A program made the translations under genes and the position numbers. Source: Talaromyces rugulosus (lineage: Eukaryota > Ascomycota > Eurotiomycetes > Eurotiales > Trichocomaceae). From it: a stretch of DNA of 64,000 nt. Under the pieces are notes generated by a model. It worked only from the letters and a program-made list of their open reading frames with translations. It ran no database searches and was not told the origin of the DNA. Of this stretch, positions 33,619 through 44,023 are shown one piece after another. The DNA lies in contig NC_049562.1 of NCBI RefSeq assembly GCF_013368755.1, positions 3,782,001-3,846,000 on the forward strand, written 5' to 3'. How positions within the stretch are numbered: the first letter of the stretch is position 1; every line of letters begins with the position of its first letter.

Positions 33619-35298
33619 TTACATGACCACACAACAACCACACCCCTTGTCTACTTTTTCAGGCTCTTCAGGCGGCGGCGGCGGAAAGTTTGGTTGCAGT
33701 GTTTGAGATACCGAGAGGACAACCGGTGGTGCCGTTTGTAGCTTGGGCATCGTGCTATAGTTTGTACCACTTGTCCCCGGACGGCCCGGCTCGGGACTTC
33801 TCGAGGACTGCAGTGGCCAGGTAGGTGTGAACTCGTGGCTCTCCACAGGCAAGGATGGCGTAGGTTTCTCCGAGTCTGCTGGCGGAGGCGGCGGTGGCGG
33901 ATCATCTGGCCGGACGGCAAGCGGTGCAAATTCGCGGTCGTATGTTGACGGGGTTTTACCTTCTCTGGCCCATTGCTCTTGTTGCATTTTCTTTGCATGC
34001 GTTGGCAAGATTTGCTGGTCAGGAGGAAGTCGAGGGTCCGGTTTATACATGGTGGCCAGCCACGGGGGGTCGCCTTCGGGACGATTGGCCGATGTCGACG
34101 GACGCGGCTCGCCAGATCGCGTTGTCGGCCGTGGTTGTTCTTTATTCGCATTGCTGCTCGAGACCGTCCGCGACTTGGTAACGCTGTTCGATGCTTTGCG
34201 GTTGTTTGGCGGCACCGAGGTCTTTCGAGCCGTCGACGTGCCCTTTGCAGGCGTCTTCCTTGTTGGAGACGCTTGTCCAAGCGGGTTACCCCGGCTACCA
34301 GGCCGGCTTGATGATGCTGCTGCTAATGAAGGTGTGGTGTCGTCCGCCGGTTGGGGCGAGGCATCTGGGGAGTCGACAACGGCAGATTCGCTGTTTCTGC
34401 GACTGTGGGAAAAGTAATTCCCATATTCGTCTCCACTGCCCACTGTGCGAGTCCGTGGGCGCTGCATATCGGAAAAGTCATAGTCGGCATCGTCTGGAGA
34501 TGCACGGTGCGGGCTTGAAGCGAGCACGGGAATACGAGAGGAGCTCTTTTTGAGGCCGGGCCCTTTGAGGTCTCCCGGAGAAGAGGCTGCGGCAATTTCT
34601 TCAGGTCGACGCAGGTCCCAAGTCATCCGCTCCGATTCGATTTCGTTTTCACCATAGTCTTCCAGCGGGATAGGCGAATCCAGCTGGTTCCTCTGCCAGG
34701 AGTCTGTTTGCTCTGGCGGCGTGGCGACGGTGCCGTTCAGACTGTGCGAATCATGGCTACGGCCACGCATGCTGCTCGATTTGCTACCGGTACGCACCTG
34801 ACGATGGATCCGCATGGCGGCCTGTTGCAGCTCCTCGCTCTCAATACGTGCCAGTTTGTCTCGGTGGATCCAACTGCTCTCGCCTGGGCCTGGGGCCTTG
34901 GCCGGCGCTTCGCTCTTTCGGGGGGGCTGTCCATTGCTCTGCACGTCTCCAAGTTGTTTGTTCAACGCAGGTCCTATATCCCGGCCATGAGAGTCGTGTG
35001 TATTGCTGCCCCTCCGCGAGCCAGGCTGCGACGAGTTGCGAGACCGGGGATAGCCGTTTGGGGTTCGATGGCGATAGGTGGTGGATTTGGCGTGGGTGTT
35101 GCTCGACTCGTTTGAAGCGCGTCGATCGTTATTTTGCTGGGAGACGAAGTCAGCTTTTTTTGGTACAGGGAACGATCATTCAGCTCATGAGATACAAACC
35201 TCTTGTCCCAAAGGCACGGCGTAGTCCCATGCTGCATTCCCACTGGACGGCGACGTCACAGCATCGGTGGAGGAAACTGCAGCGGCCGTGCCAGACAT
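33619..35298 (-). CDS. teaR: Cell-polarity protein TeaR (TeaA receptor, Mod5-like), CAAX-prenylated
   Basis: TeaR is the cortical anchor that receives the kelch protein TeaA at hyphal tips; it is the counterpart of fission-yeast Mod5. Two exons (35298-35200 and 35136-33619) encode 538 residues. The bulk is a disordered Ser/Pro/Arg-rich region. The conserved C-terminal block is WLATMYKPDPRLPPDQQI, then LPTHAKKMQQEQWAREGK. The protein ends CGCCVVM, a CAAX prenylation box with extra cysteines. The start exon (MSGTAAAVSSTDA) is joined by a 63-nt GT-AG intron (35199-35137). It has a long 5' region of about 2.5 kb. Confidence 0.88.
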
Positions 35299-37849
35299 CC
35301 CAGCGCAGCTCCTCTTAAAAACCCAAGTTCGAGATATACAAAATATGGGATGTATTTATTTATTCAGCCCAGCGGAAACTTCATCCGTACATGACAGTCA
35401 CCAAAAAAGACGAACGTGGTTGATGCTGGGTCTGGGTCGGATCCGGTCTGCCCCACTAACTAAACCCCCTGAACGCTGGCAGCCGCGGACGCTGGACAAC
35501 GCACGCAATGCAATTGTGATTGAAAAAGACACTGGCTACACGCAGTCGAGATAGGTCGCCTTTGGTGGCAGGGGGGGGGAGTTGGGTGCAGAGTTGCAGA
35601 GTGCAGGCGGAGGGTTTGGAGAAGCCAACAAACGAATCGGTTCTCGTGCTTTGTTGGTAAAAAAGGCGGCGGGAGGTGGAGACAGCCGAGCCAGACTTGG
35701 TCACGATCTAGGACCAAAACAAAAACCTTGATGGTCAAAGTCAAATACTTAAAAAATAAAAAAAAGTCAAATAGTGTCTCTCGCTTGCTTGGTTTGTAGC
35801 TGGAATTCGCGTCTGCGTGGTGTGCTGACTGGTGTGCTGACCTCTGTCGGGGAGGGTTCTGAGGGAGCAGTGCTGGTCGCGGAGAGCAATCGTCGGTCAC
35901 TGAGCCATCACAGGCACCGAGGCATCTGGCAAAGCTGCGGGGAATCCAATTGAATCAATTGATCTGATCTGCGTGCGAGTGAGAAGTTAGAGGTGAGTGG
36001 TAAGTGGTGTGCAGTTTGCAGGCGATGTATTGAGCAGGCGATGCGCGGTGGTCTGTGGATGCCCCCAAAACAAGAAGGAAAATAAAATAAAATAATAAAC
36101 AATAAATAAACAGGAAAATCGAGAGAGAGAAACGCGTATAGAGGAGTAGCAACCGAATATTGTTACGTACTGGGCGTTGGCAACGCAAGGCACACAGCGC
36201 AAGCTGCAAGACAAGCAGCTAGCTAGCCACCGGATAGTCGGATACGTCCAGGACGAGCGAACGGAGAACCTGGGACAGAGGGAAACAAAAGAAAGGAAAC
36301 GCAGGCAAAGAAACTGAAGCTGGACTCAAGAGAGAGCTGGGACGAAGCAGAGCAGCAGACGACAACGCGGTGAATCAGCGCAGCAGCGCAAAAAAGTGAG
36401 GGCAAAAAAAGAAGGAGACAGAGCAGGAGCTGCGCTGTACCGTCTTTGGCTCTAGTTCGCGAATTGACTAGTCACTACACGAGCTAAAGCACCTCAAGCA
36501 CGCAGCCCGCCAGCCTGGTTGGCGCTGGTCTTGCTCTAGCCCCTGTTAGTCTCGCGCTCAGGGGACAAGACTCAAACGTTGTTGGCTCGCAAGCGCATCC
36601 TTGGGAGCTCTCGGCCCTCTGTCTGAGTCGTGGATGGGAATTATTGCCTTGCTATTGTCGTTTATAAATAATGGATCCGGTTCTACGGTGCACTAGCTAC
36701 GGAGTATTCCAGATGTCGTAGACTCGTAGCTGGAAAATACTCCAGTCGGTACTCCGTGCAGGACTGATCTCCTGCCAGGATTCCCTAAACTTTAGAGGAT
36801 CAATTGATGACTCTCGAATCCGACGTTGTTCTGGTGGATCCGCCCGATCGCCGCTCTAAGCTGTAGCTGGTTGATTGATTGAAATCACATATACCCTAAT
36901 ATAGCTCACGTAGTACGTAACTTGACTTAGTACTTAGTATAACAGTAACTAACTACTTTCTCAGTTGATTAACGGGTGTTATAGGTTTGCAATAAAGTAT
37001 TCCACTAGCCTTCACCTACCTTCACGACAGATCAAGCAAGGTAAAAGGCATATCGTCAATCGGATTTTTCAGTCTCCACGGAACACTAATCTCAAAAACT
37101 CTTGGCTACCTTATCTGGCACAATGCCAGAAATATCAAATGAGCGTTGAATAAGCCAAGGTATTTGTCCCCGTTTGGTGCTTCACGGTGCATGTATCTGC
37201 ATCGTCTGGCGGAAACAGACGGGTGTCTTTTAATATACCACCACATGATTCTAATGATGAAGGAAGGGAAATGTCGAAAATACGCTCTTTGTAAATAATG
37301 TCAATTGTTTCAGAAGATCTGCCCACAAATCAAACTGATAGTTAGTAATTAGATAGTTAAAGAGAAAGAAAAAAAAAACAACCACAACGCTCGGGGTCGT
37401 TGTTCAGAAAGGAGGTTTATAGTTAAGAGCATTCTTAGCTCTCTGTCTCTGGATTTTTTTTTTGAAGCGGTAGTTGTGTAGGGGCAAATATGGACCAACA
37501 TGTTGGAGGTCGAAATTAATTTACAGAGGAGTAGATGGGGTCAAGGTTTCAAATATAGTCTAGATGGGGGGTTTTTTTTTTCAATGTTGCAATGACTCGC
37601 TCGTTGGTGGGTAATTTGACACTTGAATAATGTTGGATTTATATTGGGCTACGGAGCCGATGACGGATGTGCCGGGGAAGTGTGAGCAGGTACACGTAGG
37701 TTTCCTGGGTGTAGATTTTCGATTAGTAGTAGTCCTCACGGGATTTTATTAAGATCAGAGGTTATTACAATGTCTCAAAAGTAATATAGTGCAATGTTTA
37801 TCTATCAAAAATACCAATGCTACAAAAACGCTTATGTGTTATGCTTTCC
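35299..37849. promoter_or_regulatory. Long upstream region of teaR and 3' side of the BAG gene
   Basis: A 2.55-kb gene-free stretch. Near teaR (35300-36450) it is rich in GA/CT runs and CA-type words, as in long fungal 5' leaders. Beyond 36.8 kb it is AT-rich. An imperfect hairpin lies at 36701-36743. Several short open frames lack any domain. Confidence 0.45.
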
Positions 37850-39094
37850 TCAAACATCCCGATCCACCTCGTCTATCCTATTCAACCACGACTGAGCCTC
37901 CTTGATCAGCGCGCGTCTCGCCATGCGCGCATCCTCAGAGTCGATGCCATCGGCCTTGAGAATCACCTGCGCCAGAATCGTCTCGCTGAGCCGCTTGTGC
38001 TCGTAGTCGCGAGCCTTTTGGTCGGCTGGCGGTTGTGCGATATATGACTCGCACATGGGTGCCAGTTCGCCGCGGAGATAGTGTAGTAGGGCGTCGACTT
38101 GCGCGTTCCCAGTACGTATGTTTTGGAGACTTGGTGATGGGGACGGCGGTGCAGCTGATGATGTCGTTGAGCGACCAGAGGGTGATGTCGGACGTTGGTG
38201 GTGGTGGTGGTGGGTTACTGGAGGAGGCGCCAGACCGCCACCGTCGGCTGATGAAAGATCAGCAGCAGCAGCTTCGTCACGCTTCTTCTTCTTCTTGTCC
38301 TTTTTCTTGTCGTTTTTCCGCTTATTCTTCGACGGCCGCTGTTGTTGCCCGTTGTTGCTACTACTAACCCCGCCAGCCTCACTACTCTTGTCGTCTCCAT
38401 CATCATCGGACAAATCACTGGTACTCTCACCAGGCCGCACATCCGAGACAATGCACATGATTTCCGACTGCTGCTTCAGCCCTTCATCCTTGCACGCCCT
38501 GCCGTCGTCACGCAGTAGCTTGCCCTTGTACAAAATCTTGATACGCTGCAGATCCGTCGCGGCGGTCTTTTCCGCAGCGCGTCGCCGGATATCGCCAACG
38601 GTTAGGACGCCGTCGTCAATGGCGTATGCGGGGAAATGGAGAGGGTAGGTGACGCCACGGTGTTTGAGAAGCAAAATATCTGGCGCGTCTCCTCCGCTGC
38701 CGTTGTTCGCGCGCGGACGACGCTCAATGTATTGCGGTTGTTGTTGGGTATGGTGTGATGAGTGGTGATGTGTTTCATCGCCAACATCATCGCCAGTCAG
38801 ATAGGAAAAATCACTGTCTCGGACATGCGGCGGCGAAGAACCGGGCTGGGCGTTGTAGGACGGGTTACGGCGCCAAAAGGCGAATGGGTCGCGCCAGCTC
38901 ATGGTGACGATGACGGCGACAAGAGTCAGGAATAAAGCGGCGGCGAGAGAAGCAGTCGATAGGGTGTCGTTGCTGTTGATGCGAGCTAGAGACGACAGGC
39001 GCCGCAAGAGGTGCTGCGGGTACGAGACGACAGAGGAGGCCTCGGTCAGGGAGGACAGCGAGACGGGCGGGAGCGAGAACGACAGTAGAGTCAT
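37850..39094 (-). CDS. BAG-domain co-chaperone with transmembrane and ubiquitin-like segments
   Basis: Single exon, 414 residues. A hydrophobic helix sits at about 47-66 (STASLAAALFLTLVAVIVTM), so the protein is probably membrane-anchored. A ubiquitin-like segment follows at about 150-220 (ILLLKHRGVTYPLHFPAYAI, then LQRIKILYKGKLLRDDGRAC). A Lys-rich spacer (KKKDKKKKKRDEA) leads to a C-terminal BAG domain at about 330-410. That domain reads NAQVDALLHYLRGELAPMC, HKRLSETILAQVILKADGID and RALIKEAQSWLNRIDEVDR. BAG domains act as nucleotide-exchange factors for Hsp70. The membrane anchor plus BAG resembles yeast Snl1, while the UBL is like Bag1. Confidence 0.87.
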   Translation of the reverse strand: MTLLSFSLPPVSLSSLTEASSVVSYPQHLLRRLSSLARINSNDTLSTASLAAALFLTLVAVIVTMSWRDPFAFWRRNPSYNAQPGSSPPHVRDSDFSYLTGDDVGDETHHHSSHHTQQQPQYIERRPRANNGSGGDAPDILLLKHRGVTYPLHFPAYAIDDGVLTVGDIRRRAAEKTAATDLQRIKILYKGKLLRDDGRACKDEGLKQQSEIMCIVSDVRPGESTSDLSDDDGDDKSSEAGGVSSSNNGQQQRPSKNKRKNDKKKDKKKKKRDEAAAADLSSADGGGLAPPPVTHHHHHQRPTSPSGRSTTSSAAPPSPSPSLQNIRTGNAQVDALLHYLRGELAPMCESYIAQPPADQKARDYEHKRLSETILAQVILKADGIDSEDARMARRALIKEAQSWLNRIDEVDRDV

Positions 39095-39828
39095 GAATTC
39101 TCGACCTCTCCGAGTCAGGGAGAGGCGGATTTATAAGGAAGCTGTCGGTTGATGGATGGGTGGTAGTTATGATGGCAGTGAAAAAAGACGGAGAGGGGCG
39201 GCGGGAAAAGCAGGATGGAGTTCTTTCTATTCTGGTCTTGGACCCCAGACTCAGAGCCGCAAACGCGCGGCCCACAAAAAAAGCGGACTGGATCTGACAA
39301 GTAATGGTAATAAAGATTACCACTACATGTTATTATTAAATCTTGAATTATTAAGCCGGAAATAACTCAACCTTTATGCATACGATCTACTAATTACGTA
39401 CTCCGCACACACAAAGCACACAAAGCACACAAAGCGGGGAAGAATGCGGCAGATGCCTAGCCTCGACCAGAGCCTTCCGGTAGCATCCACGAGGCTCACA
39501 CGGCTGCCTTGATTGAATTATTACATCTCAAATGTTGGTGGCGGATTTGGTTGGCTAATAAGTAATAAACCAGATGTCTGTACCAGCTGACTGACATGAA
39601 ATGTGGCACTTTGCTCTCATGTATACAACTCCAGCCTGATTGAACAGTCTGATATCGAATGTACATTGGAAGCTGCTTTGACATCAAATGGACTCTATAG
39701 TATAAAAAAACAGTTCAAGTTACGAGTAAATTATATACGAAGAATAATCTATATAAGCAAAAGAAATAAAGTCCAACGCCTCAGTATGCTTTCGCTGATA
39801 TCCTCGCTGGCAGTTACATTGTTACAAG
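39095..39828. other. Intergenic
   Basis: A 730-bp spacer holding the BAG-gene promoter and the LMBR1-gene 3' end. A short CACACAAAG tandem repeat (about three copies) lies near 39409-39437. Confidence 0.45.
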
Positions 39829-42021
39829 TTACAACCGAACATGTCCATTTGTGGAGCGCCCTCCAAACAGGCCCCCAAGAACCCCATCATCATCATTATT
39901 ATCTGGACGGCTGTTATTATTCGAAGCAGAGCCTCCTCCCTCGCCGGCGAGCCATCGCGGCCGGTTCAAGCCGGAAAGATCCCCTTGGAGCCATTTCGGC
40001 GTCGACGTAGTCTCGAAAGTGTTTCGCACGCGGTGCGCAAAGGACTGGAAAAACCCTTCGTCATCGACGACGTCCTCGCCGCCAACAACAGGCCTTGCGA
40101 TAGTGTCAGCTGGACCAGTCGTCGCCGCCGCCGCCGCCGCGCCGCGCGATGGCCGTTCACTCGGTCGTTGGCCATGCCCTCCTCGGCGGGCAGTTGCCGT
40201 AGAATTGGATGACGTGCTTCGTCCAGCATCAACAGAACTCTGCGTCAGGCTCAAAGAGCCCAGCCCGATCAGCTCCCGTTCGATGAGAGCGCGTCCCTCG
40301 CGCCAGCCCCCGACTCCGAAACCGCCGGGATTTGCCTCGGCATCCTCTTCATCATCCACAATGGCAAAGCCAAACACTTTCTTGATTCGGCCGTATAGAT
40401 TGAAAATCGTGGCGCATACCGGGAGCAGCACAAATATGGGGAAGAAGTAGTCAAACCCTTTGCCCAGCGGCGTCAGGTCAATGTACTGGCCGAGGAATCG
40501 GTAAAAGGTCGTCTCAAGGTGGATTTCGGGAGGGAAAAATGTAAGAAAGTTGTACGCAAGAGGCACAGTCAGCCGAGCCACCTGTCCGGCATACCAACAG
40601 GCGCTTTCGCCGTATGTGTTTCGACGCACCAGAGCTCGGTTTCCCCACACCTGGGCGTCATTGACGCCCTTCAAAGCCGCAGTACACATGTACAACAGCC
40701 ACATGGAGGACGTGATCTGCCCAACTAGCCTCACATGGCCGGCTTCATTTGGATGCGGCACAATGGTGAGGCTGATGATGGATAGTTGCGGAGCAAACGT
40801 CTTGATGAGCTCGGACCAGACCACACAAAAGGATGCGACTGCAAAAAGCGCACCGAGAATGAGTCGAATACTCGGCAGCAGATTCACGTATATAACATAT
40901 CGCATATAAGGACTGACGAGGCCGCGTTTCGATGGCGAGGCTCCGTCAGCACCGGTTAAGCCAAAGTCCAGCTTTTTCGACGCAGTCGAGTTTAGGATGG
41001 TTTGATAATCGGCGGCCGACTGGACCAGGCGATCCCACTCATCGACGAATCGGGATTTCTGGTGTCGAGCGCGCTGCAGCCTGCGGGACAAATCGGCTAG
41101 GTATCGCTCGGTGATGATGGCGGGCACAGCAGTAGATTCGGCAATGGAATGCAGCGCGGCCGGACGCGAATCGGGAAAGCTGGAGAAGTCGGCGAGTTCG
41201 TCAATCCACTCTTCAAAGTCTCGGGCCGTTCCAGTCTTGCGCTGTTGCAGCTGCGACAGTTGAGCCTCGAGTTCCTCCAGCTCGGTAATGGCGTCGGTCA
41301 GGCGATCATGGATCTTGGGGGCGCGGGTCTGGATCCGCCGCAAGGCATTGGCGTTGTTCGACTTTCGGAAGAAGGATCGCGGGATGGAAACGAGGCCGTG
41401 GCCCATGAGGTAGATGGCGAGAATCAAGCCCCACATATAAGCATAAGCCATGACGAGACCGCGGATCGACTTGAACTCCCAGCCATTTTGAATGATAATA
41501 TATACGAGGCCGACAATGCCGCAGCCGAGGACGAGGAGATGGTATCGAGCATTGGAGCGTAGGGAGTAGAGCAAGCGGCCTTTGGGGTCGCGATAGCCCG
41601 AGTCGACGAATTCGCCCAGAAGCGGGAGGATAATCCTGTCACCGAATTAGGGGGGATAGTCACACAGCGAAGAAAACAGCAGCACCAACCAGGTTAGGCA
41701 AAAGATCAGCCAGTATGTAATGCGCCAGAGTACCAGAATGGCACGGTCCGGCAGCCAGACACCTTTGGGGGCGTCTCCGTCTCGGGTGCTGGATGTCAAG
41801 TCGACAGGCACCAGCAGCACGACGCTGGCGGGAAGCACCAAGGCGAGGAAGACGGGCAGGATGATGTAGCCGGGGGTGGCGCGGAGAGTCAAGAAGCGGC
41901 GCAACAGCAGCAGAGCGAGCAGGCAGATGACGAAAAAGGAAATAGAGAGGAAGATGGCCGAGCCGACCGGTGTCGGCGATGCCGCGGGCGTGGACAGCAG
42001 GCCGGACGGGATCCACGACAT
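39829..42021 (-). CDS. LMBR1-domain polytopic membrane protein
   Basis: Two exons (42021-41690 and 41635-39829) encode 712 residues. Nine or so hydrophobic helices are visible. Conserved blocks are YIILPVFLALVLPASVVLLV and LWRITYWLIFCLTWIILP across the intron, then LLGEFVDSGYRDPKGRLLYS, MWGLILAIYLMGHGLVSIP, and LTVPLAYNFLTFFPPEIH in the C-terminal half. A coiled-coil segment (ITELEELEAQLSQLQQ) and a disordered tail follow. LMBR1 proteins are related to lipocalin-receptor and lysosomal LMBD1 proteins; the fungal role is undefined. The ATG at 42021 is chosen because the frame upstream has only a TTG. Confidence 0.88.
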
Positions 42022-44023
42022 GGCGTTGAGTGTTGTTATCTGAGGAGATGGCGCAGGGGAAGGCAATTCGGCATCATGTTAGGCCCTCGCGAGAGGACTC
42101 GTGGGAGGACTCGTGGGAGGACTTGTGGGAGGACTTGTGGAAAGGGCCGTAGGCGTGTTTAGACGAGAGAAAGTGCGTATAGAGACGAAGCCGGATAGAG
42201 GCGGTTGTTATCGATATGTTCGGAATGTTCCTGATAGCATCACGTGATACACAGGCTAGCCGGATGCGGAAGCCGGTTTGCAGAGCGCTGATTGGGCGGT
42301 TCCAGAAGCAGTACAACCTGCTCTAGCTAATGGCAGGCAGGCCGCGGTTGCAGGGGTGGCTGCAACTGTCGATGCAGGAATACTCTAGCATAGCAGTAGC
42401 ATGCTTGACTATGCAGGTAGTGTAACTTACTAGTATTCCTATTGCCGGCAGATGAGTCGCGCTGGTGGGGTCTCGCTTCAAATGTTCATATCACTTGGAC
42501 TGTATGGATGCTCCCGGATGCCGCTCTGGATATTTGGCTGGGAATGTCGCTCCAAAAACAGCCTACAACAAAGCAGCATATGAAGTTGCAGACGCACGCA
42601 GCCGGCAAAATAATAATAATAATATTAAGGGTTGAAGGTGAAGGTTGGGAGTGGGACAGCCCGTTGTGGCTCCCGCGCTCTAGCGGCAGTCCAGGCACCC
42701 CCGGCCAGCGCTAAGGCAACGGCGCGACAATCATCTTCACGATCATCTGCAGTCTCTGGTACTTAGTAATTAGTGGTGTTTAGTTACTAATTCCTGATTC
42801 CTGACGCCTGCTGCGGTTTGCTGTCGTGCACGCTTTTTCTTGTTTCTTGTTTCGCCTTCGCCTTCGTTTTCGGTTTCGATTTCGTTCTTAGCCCTGCGGC
42901 CGCCGGCCGGGTCCGATCTAGCTATAACACGAGAACTATTAGTAAAAGGAACAGGGTTAACGTAATGCAATAAATGACTGTAGGAACGAATATGCAATAA
43001 CTATCCAACAAAGTTCGATCGTGAAACAACCCGGCTGTCTGACTGAAGAACTCTTGCTCGCCTGGCCTTGGCAGATCTACAAACGGCCCGTGAATGAATC
43101 CGCAGGCTGATTATTGATTACCGTCTGGTTGGTTATGGAGGCCAGCGGAATGGTAAAAGATAAAAGGCACAGAAGTGGCAGGGCGCAATATCCGCATGAT
43201 CATCATGGTCATCATCATCATCATCATCGTAATAATAATAGAATAAAAATAAGACCTGGTGTTAACAACAATAACGAAGGCAGAACCGCCCAGGACCCAC
43301 TTGGCCGGCCGCCGGCCAACCACAGGGCGCACCGGGGCGGGCGCCCCACCCAGGCCAGCGCTGGCCCGACTCGACTCGGGCCCCAAAGCAAAGAGATATT
43401 TCTGTCTCTGTCTGTGTCTCTCGCCAGCTTCACCTCTTTCGCTCGTTCCTCTCCTCCTCTCCTCTCCTCTCTTCCTCCCCTCTCCTTCTCTCTCCTCCTC
43501 CTCCTCCTCCTCCTTCACCTCCCTCCTCGGCTGGCCGGCGACCTCCTCTTCTCTCGTTCAAGTCGCTGTCGACCAGGGTGTGCAGGTACCTCCATCTACC
43601 GTACTAACTGGGTACTCTGCCTCACGAAAGACGCGACAGGCAACCAGCCCTGCCACAACCACCACCACCACCTCCTCCTCCTCCTCCACGCTTCTCGATA
43701 TTATTATTACCACCGCCCACTCTCCCTCTTCCTCCCCCAGAATTCCAAATATTCTGCCGCCCTTCGATCGTGTGTGCTGACCTTGTTCCTGCCTTCGCTA
43801 ACTACTGCCGCTCCCATCGCCCAATCATTTGGCCTCCGATCATCCCTACGTCAGATTACGAAAATCCATCTTTTCATCGCCGCGATTCTAATAATACCAA
43901 AGGGACCTGGAAGGAACCCATTTCAGATTGCCAGAGAATCCCCCACCGTCCACCAGCGAATGCTGACGTCCACCGCGGCCCCGCCTGGTTTCTCAACAGT
44001 TGCCCACCCCAAGGGCTTCTGAC
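42022..44023. promoter_or_regulatory. Divergent promoter and long leaders of the LMBR1 and MED15 genes
   Basis: A 2-kb spacer. Four tandem 12-bp units (GAGGACTCGTGG type) lie at 42093-42140 next to the LMBR1 start. An ATA/AAT microsatellite is near 42608-42625. A strong CT tract at 43440-43510 precedes MED15. Long open frames at 43114-44022 are low-complexity translations of CT/CAC-rich sequence and are judged to be leader, not protein. Confidence 0.5.
42093..42140. repeat. Four 12-bp tandem repeats in the LMBR1-gene leader
   Basis: The unit GAGGACTCGTGG appears twice, then twice as GAGGACTTGTGG, without gaps. Confidence 0.85.

Noticed and set aside
35460..35900. 146-codon minus-strand frame upstream of teaR
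   Set aside because: No domain; composition follows the CT/GA-rich leader. Judged to be 5' untranslated sequence.
43114..44022. 302-codon open frame upstream of MED15
   Set aside because: Translation is His/Ser/Leu low-complexity from CT- and CAC-rich DNA, it starts in a microsatellite, and it overlaps the expected MED15 leader. No domain or splice support.
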